Part shown: piece after piece, positions 40,279 to 48,285 of the stretch
How positions within the stretch are numbered: the stretch's first letter is position 1
Layout: the number at the start of each line of letters is the position of its first letter
Assembly: GCF_900102615.1 (NCBI RefSeq)
Contig: NZ_FMYV01000006.1
Location: 62,001-126,000, forward strand
Reading direction: 5' to 3'
Source of the DNA: Geotoga petraea
GTDB lineage: Bacteria; Thermotogota; Thermotogae; Petrotogales; Petrotogaceae
DNA length: 64,000 nt
Translations under genes and position numbers: made by a program
Notes under the pieces: generated by a model
Seen by the model: the letters and a program-made list of their open reading frames with translations, nothing else
The model's database searches: none
Told to the model about the DNA's origin: nothing

Positions 40279-41139
40279 ATGAAAAATAAACTCATATTAG
40301 TTGAAGGACTGCCCGGAGTAGGTAAAACAACAATATCCAAAACAATAAAACAAATTTTTCATAAACAAAATATAAAGAGCAAATTATTCCTTGAAGGGGA
40401 AATAGATCAACCAGCAGATTATGAATCAGTTGCTTTTTTTAATGAAAAAGAGTATGAAGAAATAATAAAAAAACATCCTGAAAATTCAGAAATAATTAAG
40501 AAAATTACCCAAAAAAATAAAAAGGGATATTTATTGAATTATAAAGAGGAAATAGATTATTTTATAAGAGAAGAAAACAAAAATATTTTTGAAAAAATAA
40601 AGGAAAAAGATATATACGAATTACCATTAGAATTACATCAAGAATTAATTTTAGAAAAATGGGATGAGTTTTCAAAAAAGATAAAAAATGAAGATGAAGT
40701 CTATATAATAGAATGTTGTTTTATACAAAATCCAATCACTTATAGTTTCATAAGAGAAGGAGAATCAGAGCAAAATTTTCTAAAATACATTAAAAAAATT
40801 GAAGATAAAATAATATCTTCAAATCCTTTATTGATATACGTAGAACAAGATGACTATGAAAAATCATTTAAAAAAATAGTTGAAGAAAGACCAACTGAAT
40901 GGAAGAATTTTTTTATAGATTATTACACTAATCAAGGATATGGAAAAGAAAGTAACAAAAAAGATTTAAAAGGCGCTATAGAAGTGCTTAAAAAAAGACA
41001 AAAAATAGAACAAAAAATATTAAACGATTTAAAAATAAAATATAAAGTAATAAACAATACTAATTACAGCATTTCAAAAACAGAAAAAATGTTAGAGAAA
41101 TTAATCCTCAACTCTAATAAAATAACCAAAAACGACTGA
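40279..41139 (+). CDS. P-loop NTPase / kinase-like protein of unknown substrate
   Basis: A 286-residue protein beginning with a clear P-loop, LILVEGLPGVGKTTISKTI, in the layout of nucleoside or thymidylate-type kinases. The central part has IIECCFIQNPITYSFIREGE (a possible DRS-like substrate region without the usual Asp-Arg) and LLIYVEQDDYEKSFKKIVEERP. Beyond the kinase fold I cannot assign a substrate. Start ATG follows CAAGGAGG. The 3' end overlaps the convergent MFS gene by 39 bp. Confidence 0.75.
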   Translation: MKNKLILVEGLPGVGKTTISKTIKQIFHKQNIKSKLFLEGEIDQPADYESVAFFNEKEYEEIIKKHPENSEIIKKITQKNKKGYLLNYKEEIDYFIREENKNIFEKIKEKDIYELPLELHQELILEKWDEFSKKIKNEDEVYIIECCFIQNPITYSFIREGESEQNFLKYIKKIEDKIISSNPLLIYVEQDDYEKSFKKIVEERPTEWKNFFIDYYTNQGYGKESNKKDLKGAIEVLKKRQKIEQKILNDLKIKYKVINNTNYSISKTEKMLEKLILNSNKITKND

Positions 41140-42333
41140 AGAAAAAGAAACAATCAAAATAGCGACCCCAACATTAAAAAGGTCAGCAAAAAAACCAGTC
41201 ATAAAAACAATAAGAGAAGTAAAAATACTCTCCAATTGGGATTCAACTGACAAGCCAGTAGCCATATTTTTACTATCTATTTCATCAGAAACTTTTGAAA
41301 CAGCCATAGGTTTTCTAACATTTTCAATGACAAAAATAAAAATGAAAAACAAAATAGACAAATAATAAATATTAAATTCATAGAAAAAACCTGTCAAAAT
41401 CCCCAAAAAGAAACCAAAAAACATGGTTAAATTAAGAGGCAAATCCTTGTCTTTAAAAAGATTTTGAAAAGCAGAAGCTTTTCTCGAAGCAAAAGAATTT
41501 ATAAGATAAACAAAAAAATAAATAATACCTATAAAAAAAGCAGCTCTTTGTTTATTATCATAAGCAAGCAAAAATGGAAATCCAAGAGCCATAGTTTTAA
41601 TGATAGGTTGAATATAATCTTTCAAACTCTTATAATAAGCAGCATAAAAAGAAGAATTAATTAGAATTTTTATATATCTTCTATTCTTAAAACTATAAAA
41701 AGTTTCTTTTGAAACAATGACAAACTGTTTTTTTACTTCACTCCACTTCAATTTTTTTATTTCTCCATCGAGTTCAGCTGGATAAGTAGCTAAATTCAAA
41801 AGATCTAAAATATAAGGAATGGTAGATGCAAGAAAAATAATAGAATAACTATTGGTATAAAAAACAAGTGCAGCCGCAATCAAAGAAGAAATTGCAGAAC
41901 CTATTTGAGAAGCTGACCTCGTATGTCCATAATAATTGACTTTTATACTTTCCCAATTTTTGAGTTTCAAATACTCCATAATCATGGCTTTGTGAGTCCC
42001 AGAACGGAAAGTTTCTCCAAAAGAGAAAAAAATCATAGCAAAAGCAAATAATAAAAAACTATTAGAAAGGTAAAAAATAACAAAAGAAACAATATAAGAA
42101 GCAAAAGAAAAAAGCATGGCTCTTTTTCTTCCTACAGAGTCAGAAATAACTCCAGTAGGGATTTCAAGAAAATTAATAAGTAAAGATCTGATCGCAAATA
42201 AAACACCTATTTGAGTGAAAGAAAAGCCTTTTTCCAGTAAAAATAACAAGAAAAAGGGCTCAAAAAATCTTAGGTTTTTTAAAAAACCGTAAGCACAAAA
42301 TTTATAATATTGTTTATCTTTTGTTATTTCCAT
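41101..42333 (-). CDS. MFS transporter
   Basis: A 410-residue major facilitator with about 12 helices. The cytoplasmic loop 2-3 motif is GVISDSVGRKRAMLFSF and helix 1-2 reads FFLLFLLEKGFSFTQIGVLFAIRSL. The substrate cannot be told from sequence; drug or sugar efflux relatives share this N-terminal pattern. Its C-terminal codons overlap the tail of the convergent P-loop gene. It is 15 bp downstream of the Cys-motif protein gene on the same strand and probably in one operon with it. Confidence 0.85.
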   Translation of the reverse strand: MEITKDKQYYKFCAYGFLKNLRFFEPFFLLFLLEKGFSFTQIGVLFAIRSLLINFLEIPTGVISDSVGRKRAMLFSFASYIVSFVIFYLSNSFLLFAFAMIFFSFGETFRSGTHKAMIMEYLKLKNWESIKVNYYGHTRSASQIGSAISSLIAAALVFYTNSYSIIFLASTIPYILDLLNLATYPAELDGEIKKLKWSEVKKQFVIVSKETFYSFKNRRYIKILINSSFYAAYYKSLKDYIQPIIKTMALGFPFLLAYDNKQRAAFFIGIIYFFVYLINSFASRKASAFQNLFKDKDLPLNLTMFFGFFLGILTGFFYEFNIYYLSILFFIFIFVIENVRKPMAVSKVSDEIDSKNMATGLSVESQLESIFTSLIVFMTGFFADLFNVGVAILIVSFSSVVFGYFIRVED

Positions 42334-42348
42334 TTCTTCATCTCCAAA

Positions 42349-43044
42349 TCATATCTCACCGTTTAATTTAATAATAGTTCTTTCTATAGAATCTCTTGTA
42401 TTTTTCCAGGGTAAATGATCGTTTTTGTGGTCGAACTTATCCAAATAATAAACGAGGTCTTCTTTTGTGGATTTCATGGTTTTTAATTGGACATCTAAGA
42501 GATCATTTATAAAAGACTTTGAATTTGTCGAATCATAAAGTTTCCAAAAATGCTCAAGACAAAATCCCTTAGAATTAACAAATTTTTCTTTAAAATCATC
42601 TTTTTCTTTGTAAAGAGTGATAATGGAATCATAATAAAGCTCCATAAACTCATCAATTTTATGACAAACATAACACTCTTTATCATGAAGATATTCAACA
42701 TCTTTCTTCTTTTTGAAAATATTCTTTTTCTTATTCTTCAGAGATTCAATCTGAGCAATCTCTTGTTCCATTAGTCTGTTTAAAATAATCCCAAAAGTAA
42801 GTCTATCCTGTTTTTTTAAAAGTTTATCCAGATGTACATCACAAAATCCAAAAACTTTTAAATCATCTGTAAACCTGTTATCTATAAAAAAATCATTCCC
42901 AAGAATTCTCGTCATAATCTTCTCTTCAACCTGCTTTTTTAAAACACAAACAGGGCATTCTTTATCTTCGTTAAAAGCATCCCAAATTGGAATTTCCTGT
43001 ATTTTTTCTTTAATAATAAACACCTCATTCAAAATAGAATTCAT
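42349..43044 (-). CDS. Cys/His-motif protein of unknown function (DUF6062-like)
   Basis: A 231-residue soluble protein with two repeats of the same pattern: CPVC followed by FCDVHLDK, then CYVC followed by FCLEHFWKLYD. Each CxxC plus C-x2-H pair could bind zinc or an iron-sulfur cluster. The rest is helical and Lys-rich. I recall similar proteins as DUF6062, but the match is from memory. I chose ATG 43044, which has AAAGAAG upstream; ATGs at 43056 and 43071 are also in frame. It is encoded upstream of an MFS gene and divergent from an MBL hydrolase. Confidence 0.68.
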   Translation of the reverse strand: MNSILNEVFIIKEKIQEIPIWDAFNEDKECPVCVLKKQVEEKIMTRILGNDFFIDNRFTDDLKVFGFCDVHLDKLLKKQDRLTFGIILNRLMEQEIAQIESLKNKKKNIFKKKKDVEYLHDKECYVCHKIDEFMELYYDSIITLYKEKDDFKEKFVNSKGFCLEHFWKLYDSTNSKSFINDLLDVQLKTMKSTKEDLVYYLDKFDHKNDHLPWKNTRDSIERTIIKLNGEI

Positions 43045-43114
43045 TACTTCTTTCATAAGTATTATAATCAAAAATTTGGTATTATAAAAATATAAGCAAA
43101 AAGGAGATGAAAAA

Positions 43115-43885
43115 ATGGGATGGTTTGATATCGAGAAAATTGACGATGAAACATATGTTATCAGTGAAAATAAGCATTACGAAGAAACAAACATTTATTA
43201 CTTAATTGGCGAAAAATTTAATGTTTGTATAGACACAGGGATGGGATTATATAAACTTAAAAGCCATCTAAAGGAAATAGATGATAAAGAGATAAAAGTA
43301 ATCAACACACATTATCACTGGGATCATTTTGGAAACAATGACCAATTTGAAGAAATATTCATGAGTGAAATAACCAAAAATAAGATAAATCAATACGACG
43401 AAGAAGAAAAGAAAAAAGTAAAAAAATTACTCATAAAAAATGTAGATGAAAAATACATACCACCAAAAAAAATAGTAGAAAAATATGCATTTTTTAACCC
43501 AAAAAACGCAAAGATAATAAAAGACGGAGATACAATCGATTTAGGAAACAGAAAGCTAAAAATACTCTCTACTCCAGGCCACACAGATGATTCTGTAAGT
43601 GTTTATGATGAGAGAGGGTATATCTTTATAGGCGATTTTATGTACGAAGGAGAACTGTGGGCAAGCACTCCAGATAATGATCCAGTGAAGTATTATCAAT
43701 CTTTAAAAAGACTGAATGAAAATTACCCTGAATTAAAAGGGATATATTCCGGGCATTTCACACCTGATCTCGGAGCAGATTATATTTCAAAAATGTTTGA
43801 AATTTTTTCAGAACTAAAAGAAAAATACTTGCTAAAAAAAGGCATAGGAAATTATAAAAAAGGCAGTTTAGAGGTAATATTATAA
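43115..43885 (+). CDS. MBL-fold metallo-hydrolase
   Basis: A 256-residue metallo-beta-lactamase-fold hydrolase. The metal-binding HxHxDH is in INTHYHWDHFGNND, with further ligands in STPGHTDDSVSVY, FIGDFMYEGEL and the final YSGHFTP. Relatives include glyoxalase II and lactonases, but the substrate is open. SD AAGGAGATG precedes the ATG. It ends in a strong hairpin terminator and is divergent from the Cys/His-motif gene. Confidence 0.88.
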   Translation: MGWFDIEKIDDETYVISENKHYEETNIYYLIGEKFNVCIDTGMGLYKLKSHLKEIDDKEIKVINTHYHWDHFGNNDQFEEIFMSEITKNKINQYDEEEKKKVKKLLIKNVDEKYIPPKKIVEKYAFFNPKNAKIIKDGDTIDLGNRKLKILSTPGHTDDSVSVYDERGYIFIGDFMYEGELWASTPDNDPVKYYQSLKRLNENYPELKGIYSGHFTPDLGADYISKMFEIFSELKEKYLLKKGIGNYKKGSLEVIL

Positions 43886-43916
43886 AAAGATGATTTCATT
43901 ATGAAATCATCTTTTT
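43884..43916. terminator. Bidirectional terminator hairpin
   Basis: 15-bp arms AAAAAGATGATTTCA and TGAAATCATCTTTTT with a 3-nt loop, between the MBL gene (+) and the methyltransferase gene (-). Confidence 0.93.
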
Positions 43917-43926
43917 AATTATATAT

Positions 43927-44643
43927 TCATTTTTTCATAGTTAAAATCACCATTGTTGGAATATCTTTTCCGTTCTCAAGAATATTCTCTAAAATCTCAT
44001 CTGCTTTATTTGATAAAACTTTTTTTTCATCAATACCTATATCCAAATTATCAATTTTTTTATCCAAAATATCTCTTAGTCTATTCACCATATCGGTATA
44101 ATCAGAAACATCACTTTCATAATCAAGATAATCTGTCAACAAAACATCAAAAAACTCACTTACAAAATCAACAATCTCTTCTTCTGTATAAGTATTTTCA
44201 TGGTAAATACCGTTATGCATATCTATTTCTGCGGATAAATGATGCAAGTCTCTGTGGTTTTTCTGTTTTTGGCTCAAATCATCTGATCGCATTTCTCCCA
44301 AAATAAAAACTCCATCATTCTTTAAAACCCTTTTGATTTCATCAAAAATTTTCCCCTTATTTTTAATATGGTGAAAAGTATTTGAAAGAATAACAATATC
44401 AAAAGAATTATCCTCAAAATCCATTTTTTCAGCATCCATAATTTTTATTTCAATAGCTGGTTCTTCTCCATGCTTCTTATAATGTTCAAAGACTGTTTCA
44501 TCACTTTCTATTCCAACAAAATTCCCTTCTGGAAAAATCTCTAAAAATTCATTCACCAAACCTCCAAGACCAGTCCCAACATCTAAAACATAAGGGTTTT
44601 TAAATCTTTTTTTTAAAAATTCTTTCGTCTTTCCCATCTCCAT
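43927..44643 (-). CDS. Class I SAM-dependent methyltransferase
   Basis: A 238-residue methyltransferase of the UbiE/Methyltransf_11 type. Motif I is VLDVGTGLGGLVNEFL, motif II IMDAEKMDFEDNSFDIVILSNTFHHI, and motif III region RVLKNDGVFILGEM. The later residues HRDLHHLSAEIDMHNG may be the substrate site; substrate unknown. Start ATG 44643 (or 44637) lies after AGAGGG; an upstream in-frame ATG at 44706 has no ribosome site. It is next to the 547-residue unknown gene on the same strand, about 110 bp downstream. Confidence 0.83.
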   Translation of the reverse strand: MEMGKTKEFLKKRFKNPYVLDVGTGLGGLVNEFLEIFPEGNFVGIESDETVFEHYKKHGEEPAIEIKIMDAEKMDFEDNSFDIVILSNTFHHIKNKGKIFDEIKRVLKNDGVFILGEMRSDDLSQKQKNHRDLHHLSAEIDMHNGIYHENTYTEEEIVDFVSEFFDVLLTDYLDYESDVSDYTDMVNRLRDILDKKIDNLDIGIDEKKVLSNKADEILENILENGKDIPTMVILTMKK

Positions 44644-44737
44644 CCCTCTAACCTCCCTTTGGAAGTTCCAAATAATAATACGATAAAATATTATCTCCGT
44701 AATCATCCATTTATATTATAACTCATGATAAAAAATC

Positions 44738-44825
44738 AAAAAAGAGAGGATGAAAATTATAAAAACTTATTAATTATTTCAATGAAACCTTTCCTATCTT
44801 TTTCCTCAAAACACCAAAAAGATGT
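44738..44825. repeat. 88-bp direct repeat, copy 1
   Basis: Matches 52324-52411 at 86 of 88 positions in the same orientation (offset 7,586 bp). It covers the last 23 codons of the 547-residue gene plus 19 bp after its stop (core GAGAGGATGAAAATTAT). The two differences are both C/T changes. Together the copies bracket the peptide-maturation locus. Confidence 0.93.
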
Positions 44826-46400
44826 ATAAGAAAAGTATTGATCAAAACCAAAAAATCTTGAAATTTTGTCAATTTTATTCTTCCAAAGTTTATTTTTTGA
44901 ATTGTTTTTAAAAATCTTATTTAAATTAAAAGAAAATTTAGTTCTTTTATATCGTTGGTAGTTTCTAAAAAAGATATTGAGTAATAATTTTTCATCCTCA
45001 TCTAACTTAAAATAAAATGATATAAAATCATGATATTTGTTTTTTATTTTTATTTCGTCTATAGATAATCTAATCAAATATTTTCTTGCGTTGAAAAATG
45101 GAATAGACTCAAATATAGAATTAAATAAAATCATAGAATTATAATTATTTTTAAATATTTTTATAAGACTTTTTTTGTTGTTTTTATTAATTAGGTTATA
45201 AATTAAGCTGATATCAATGCTTTTATTATCTAAAGACATATATGTTAAGAGGATTTTTTCAAAAAAATCATTATCAAATGATACAAAACTGGAAAAATGA
45301 GAAAAATTATTTTCAATATTCATTTTAATTAGTTCACTGTTTATACATTGAGGATTGGAAGTTTTATAAGAAATGTTATAAGAAGATATTATTTTTCGGA
45401 TAGTATTTGATTTAATAAAAGAAGCTTTTCTTTTTAAAATAGAGTTCATTGTTACTTTTGAAATAAAAATATTTTCTATAGAATCTTCTTCAAAACATTT
45501 TTCAAAAAATAAGATATCTGATTTTTTCAATTTATAAGAATTTTTATTTAAATCATAGTAAAATTTTTTGACTGAATCTATTCTTTTTTTATAATATTCA
45601 TTTTTTTGAATTTGTTTTTTGTTATTTATCATAAATGAAGCGATTTTGTGTATGTCAATCTTATCCAATTTTTTATAAGAACTAAATACAGTATAAAGAT
45701 AGTCATATATAATTGAAATTTTATCATAATAATATCCTGCTAAAAATTCAAGCTCTCCATAAAGTGATGAAAACTCTAAAAAGTTTTTTTCAATAGAATA
45801 CCAACTTGCAAAATCAATACCGTTTAGTATAGCTGTAGGGTGTGGAACATCCCAAGACTCCATAGCTCCTTTATAAAACAACTCAATCCCTTTCTTATAA
45901 TTTTTATTATTTATTTCTTTTTTTGCTTCTGCAAAAGTAAGGAAAGATAATTTTGATTTATCTTTTTTATAAGATTCACTCCAAATCCTAACATCATTTA
46001 TTTCTTTTGTATCTAATTTACTGTATAAATTCTTCATGGATATCGCTACAATAGTTCTTACATAATCGGGTAAGTTGTTAAAATTATTTCTTAACTCTTT
46101 ATATATCTTAATTACATCCTCTTTATTTTCCTTATTACTCAAAAGAGCAGATTTTCTTACTAAAGCAAGCATTTTAATACTTAGATGAGATCTTTTACAC
46201 AGTGTTTTTTCATCGGAACAAATTGAAATAATTTTATCAACTTCTTTAAAAAAATCCTTATTTTTTTCAAACCATTTATATAAGTTCATTCTAAAAAAAG
46301 ATTTAGTTATATCATCTTCTTCCATATTTTCAAAAAAGTTTATAATTGGGTAAATAAAAGAACCCATTTTCATTATTGATAATATTTCTTTTAGATTCAT
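44757..46400 (-). CDS. Unknown 547-residue helical protein (paralogue of the split gene at 52.3/63.9 kb)
   Basis: I do not recognise this family. It has no signal peptide or membrane helix, is rich in Lys, Asn, Phe and Ile, and looks built of helical repeats: for example the segments FAEAKKEINNKNYKKGIELFY and DIHKIASFMINNKKQIQKN resemble TPR-like hairpins. The C-terminus (FWCFEEKDRKGFIEIINKFL) is almost identical to that of a second, interrupted copy of the family at 52343-52696/63880-64000, while the rest is much more diverged. ATG 46400 follows AGAGAGGAGC. It is divergent from the peptide locus, 255 bp away, so it could be its regulator or immunity protein; this is inference. Confidence 0.8.
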   Translation of the reverse strand: MNLKEILSIMKMGSFIYPIINFFENMEEDDITKSFFRMNLYKWFEKNKDFFKEVDKIISICSDEKTLCKRSHLSIKMLALVRKSALLSNKENKEDVIKIYKELRNNFNNLPDYVRTIVAISMKNLYSKLDTKEINDVRIWSESYKKDKSKLSFLTFAEAKKEINNKNYKKGIELFYKGAMESWDVPHPTAILNGIDFASWYSIEKNFLEFSSLYGELEFLAGYYYDKISIIYDYLYTVFSSYKKLDKIDIHKIASFMINNKKQIQKNEYYKKRIDSVKKFYYDLNKNSYKLKKSDILFFEKCFEEDSIENIFISKVTMNSILKRKASFIKSNTIRKIISSYNISYKTSNPQCINSELIKMNIENNFSHFSSFVSFDNDFFEKILLTYMSLDNKSIDISLIYNLINKNNKKSLIKIFKNNYNSMILFNSIFESIPFFNARKYLIRLSIDEIKIKNKYHDFISFYFKLDEDEKLLLNIFFRNYQRYKRTKFSFNLNKIFKNNSKNKLWKNKIDKISRFFGFDQYFSYTSFWCFEEKDRKGFIEIINKFL

Positions 46401-46592
46401 AAAAAGCTCCTCTCTAAAAAAGTAACAAAATAGTTACATAATTATATTTAAAAAACAAAAATAAAATAAAATCTCTGTATATACCATTATAACAAATTTA
46501 TAGTGATAAGAAGTAAAGTTATTAATATATTGCAGGAAAATCAAAAAATGAAAACCCTCATAAAATAGTAGTTCCAGAGATCTTATCCAAAG

Positions 46593-46620
46593 TTGCAAAC
46601 CATATCAGATTTGTTATAAT
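46593..46620 (+). promoter_or_regulatory. Promoter of the peptide locus
   Basis: TTGCAA at 46593-46598 and perfect TATAAT at 46615-46620 with 16-bp spacing, 35 bp upstream of the first small gene. The 255-bp intergenic region holds no other gene. Confidence 0.72.
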
Positions 46621-46654
46621 TTTGTAAATGTCTGTTTAAGATGGAGGGTTACAA

Positions 46655-46789
46655 ATGAAAAAAATTTTAATAATTATTTTAATTGTAGTTGTTTTAACGC
46701 TAAATACTATAGTATTTGCAGAAGGAAATAAAAATGATGAAAAGATAAATAATTTAGACAGCTATAAAATTAGTGATTCAGTTTATTAA
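46655..46789 (+). CDS. 44-residue secreted small peptide
   Basis: A short ORF with a strong ribosome site (GGAGGG, 46643-46648) behind a good promoter. The protein starts MKK, then has a hydrophobic core (ILIIILIVVVLTLNTIV) ending in a signal-peptidase site FA-EG near residue 22. The mature part would be about 22 residues, polar, ending DSYKISDSVY, with no cysteine. It is the first gene of the peptide locus, 27 bp before the Cys-containing precursor. Possible roles are a Phr-like signalling propeptide, a second product, or an accessory factor. Too small for a family match by eye. Confidence 0.7.
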   Translation: MKKILIIILIVVVLTLNTIVFAEGNKNDEKINNLDSYKISDSVY

Positions 46790-46816
46790 TTATTTTAATC
46801 GAAAGGAGGTGAAATA

Positions 46817-46921
46817 ATGATTGAGATTATAAAACCAAAAAAAATTATTTATCACACAAATAGTTGTGGAGTTGGAGGAGTAAGTAACTGTTGTCCAGGG
46901 ACATCATCAAAATTAAGTTAA
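46817..46921 (+). CDS. RiPP precursor peptide, 34 residues
   Basis: A 34-codon ORF with a textbook ribosome site (GAAAGGAGGTGA) 8 bp before ATG. The first 15 residues are a basic leader (MIEIIKPKKIIYHTN); the rest is a small, Gly/Ser-rich core, SCGVGGVSNCCPGTSSKLS, with Cys17, Cys25 and Cys26. Directly after it come a hairpin, a radical SAM/SPASM enzyme and two ABC exporter genes. A Cys-containing peptide next to a SPASM enzyme fits a thioether-bridged product (sactipeptide or ranthipeptide type), but the bridge acceptors are not known. The leader has no classical GG cleavage site before the first Cys and no C39 protease is encoded nearby. Confidence 0.82.
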   Translation: MIEIIKPKKIIYHTNSCGVGGVSNCCPGTSSKLS

Positions 46922-46927
46922 AATAAT

Positions 46928-46960
46928 TAAGAAAGATAAGTTTTTAACTTATCTTTCTTA
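46928..46960 (+). terminator. Attenuator-like hairpin between precursor and maturase
   Basis: Perfect 13-bp arms (46928-46940 and 46948-46960, TAAGAAAGATAAG and its complement) with a 7-nt loop, 6 bp after the precursor stop. There is no long T tract after it. Such hairpins let more precursor mRNA than enzyme mRNA accumulate by partial termination or 3'-end protection. Confidence 0.78.
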
Positions 46961-46977
46961 TATTGATGGAGGCAGAA

Positions 46978-48285
46978 ATGAAAAATATAAATGAAATAAA
47001 AAAATCTAAATATAACATTGAAATATCTTTAAATGGAAATTGGGTTATTTATAATACTCTTAAAAATAGTATGTTAGAGTTAAACGAAGAATTCTATTCA
47101 TATTATAAAAATAATAAGATAGTTTCAGAAAAAATAACTCAAAAATTTTATGAATATGGTTTATGGTTAGATAAAGATTATGACGAAATTAAAGAACTAA
47201 AAATGCTATATTTGAGGAAAATTTATTCAAGTGACTATCTGAATCTAACAATAAAAACAACAAATAACTGTAATTTTAATTGTGTGTATTGCTATCAAGA
47301 TCATTTAAAAACAAATTTAGAAAATGATGTAATTCTAAAAATTAAAAATTTCATTGATAAAAAAGTTGAGAATGATAATATTAAATATATTTTTATACAT
47401 TGGTTTGGAGGAGAACCTTTAATTAATCCACAACCTATATTTGATATAGAAAATTATATACTTAAAAAATATAAAAATATTGATTTAAAATCTTCGATGA
47501 CAACTAATGGATATCTATTAAATAAAAAAAATATAGAAAAATTAAAAAATACTCAAATAAACTCTTTTCAAATAACTATAGATGGGAATAGTGATGAACA
47601 TAATAAAACAAGGAAAACCAACCAGGGTGAAAATACTTATGATAAAATATTGAAAAATATAAAAAATATATTAGAAAAATCAAATTTTGAAATTTTAATA
47701 AGGATAAATGTAAATAAAAACAATAGTGATATTAATAAATTTTTAATTCAAATGGAAAAAAATAAATTATTGAATAATAATAGAATTAGCTTTCATTTCA
47801 ATGAAGCAAAAAAAATGGATATTAGTTATACAAATAAAGATATATTTTATCAAAGCGTTAAAGAGTATTCAAAGGATTTATTATTAATATATAATTTATT
47901 ATTAAATAAAAAAATAAAAATACCATTTTACTTTACAAAAGGCTATAATTGCGAATTTGATAGATTAAATACTTATTTAATTAATACAGATGGGAAATTT
48001 TATAGATGTTCTTCTTCTGAAAAAGAAGAAGCTTTTTATTTAGGAGATATAAATTCCAAAGGTGAATTATTTAAAAATGCTAAGAGTTTTTATAATAAAA
48101 TGCTAAGAGATCCTTTTGAATCAAAAAAGTGTTTTGACTGTAAAGTTATGCCTTGGTGTATGGGTGGATGTGGTTTTTTAAAAGTAAAAAAAATCAATGA
48201 ATGTATACCGGAAAAATATATAATAAATGATTTAATAAAGCTTTATTATAAGGAGTCAAAAAATGAAAAAAATTTTAAATTTTAA
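46978..48285 (+). CDS. Radical SAM/SPASM peptide maturase
   Basis: A 435-residue enzyme. The N-terminal 90 residues resemble the leader-binding region of peptide maturases. The radical SAM cluster is C98-x3-C102-x2-C105 (CNFNCVYCYQD); GGEPLINP is the SAM-contact motif. The C-terminal SPASM region has Cys in YNCEF and YRCSS, then C385-x2-C388-x5-C394-x3-C398 (CFDCKVMPWCMGGC) and C409, giving auxiliary Fe-S clusters. Family members form thioether or C-C crosslinks in peptides. ATG 46978 follows GGAGG; a TTG at 46963 is also open. It sits directly behind the precursor gene and overlaps the first ABC gene by 23 bp. Confidence 0.9.
   Translation: MKNINEIKKSKYNIEISLNGNWVIYNTLKNSMLELNEEFYSYYKNNKIVSEKITQKFYEYGLWLDKDYDEIKELKMLYLRKIYSSDYLNLTIKTTNNCNFNCVYCYQDHLKTNLENDVILKIKNFIDKKVENDNIKYIFIHWFGGEPLINPQPIFDIENYILKKYKNIDLKSSMTTNGYLLNKKNIEKLKNTQINSFQITIDGNSDEHNKTRKTNQGENTYDKILKNIKNILEKSNFEILIRINVNKNNSDINKFLIQMEKNKLLNNNRISFHFNEAKKMDISYTNKDIFYQSVKEYSKDLLLIYNLLLNKKIKIPFYFTKGYNCEFDRLNTYLINTDGKFYRCSSSEKEEAFYLGDINSKGELFKNAKSFYNKMLRDPFESKKCFDCKVMPWCMGGCGFLKVKKINECIPEKYIINDLIKLYYKESKNEKNFKF

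Noticed and set aside
46817..46921. Lanthipeptide or thiopeptide interpretation of the precursor
   Set aside because: There is no LanB/LanC/LanM or YcaO-like gene nearby; the only modifying enzyme is a radical SAM/SPASM protein.
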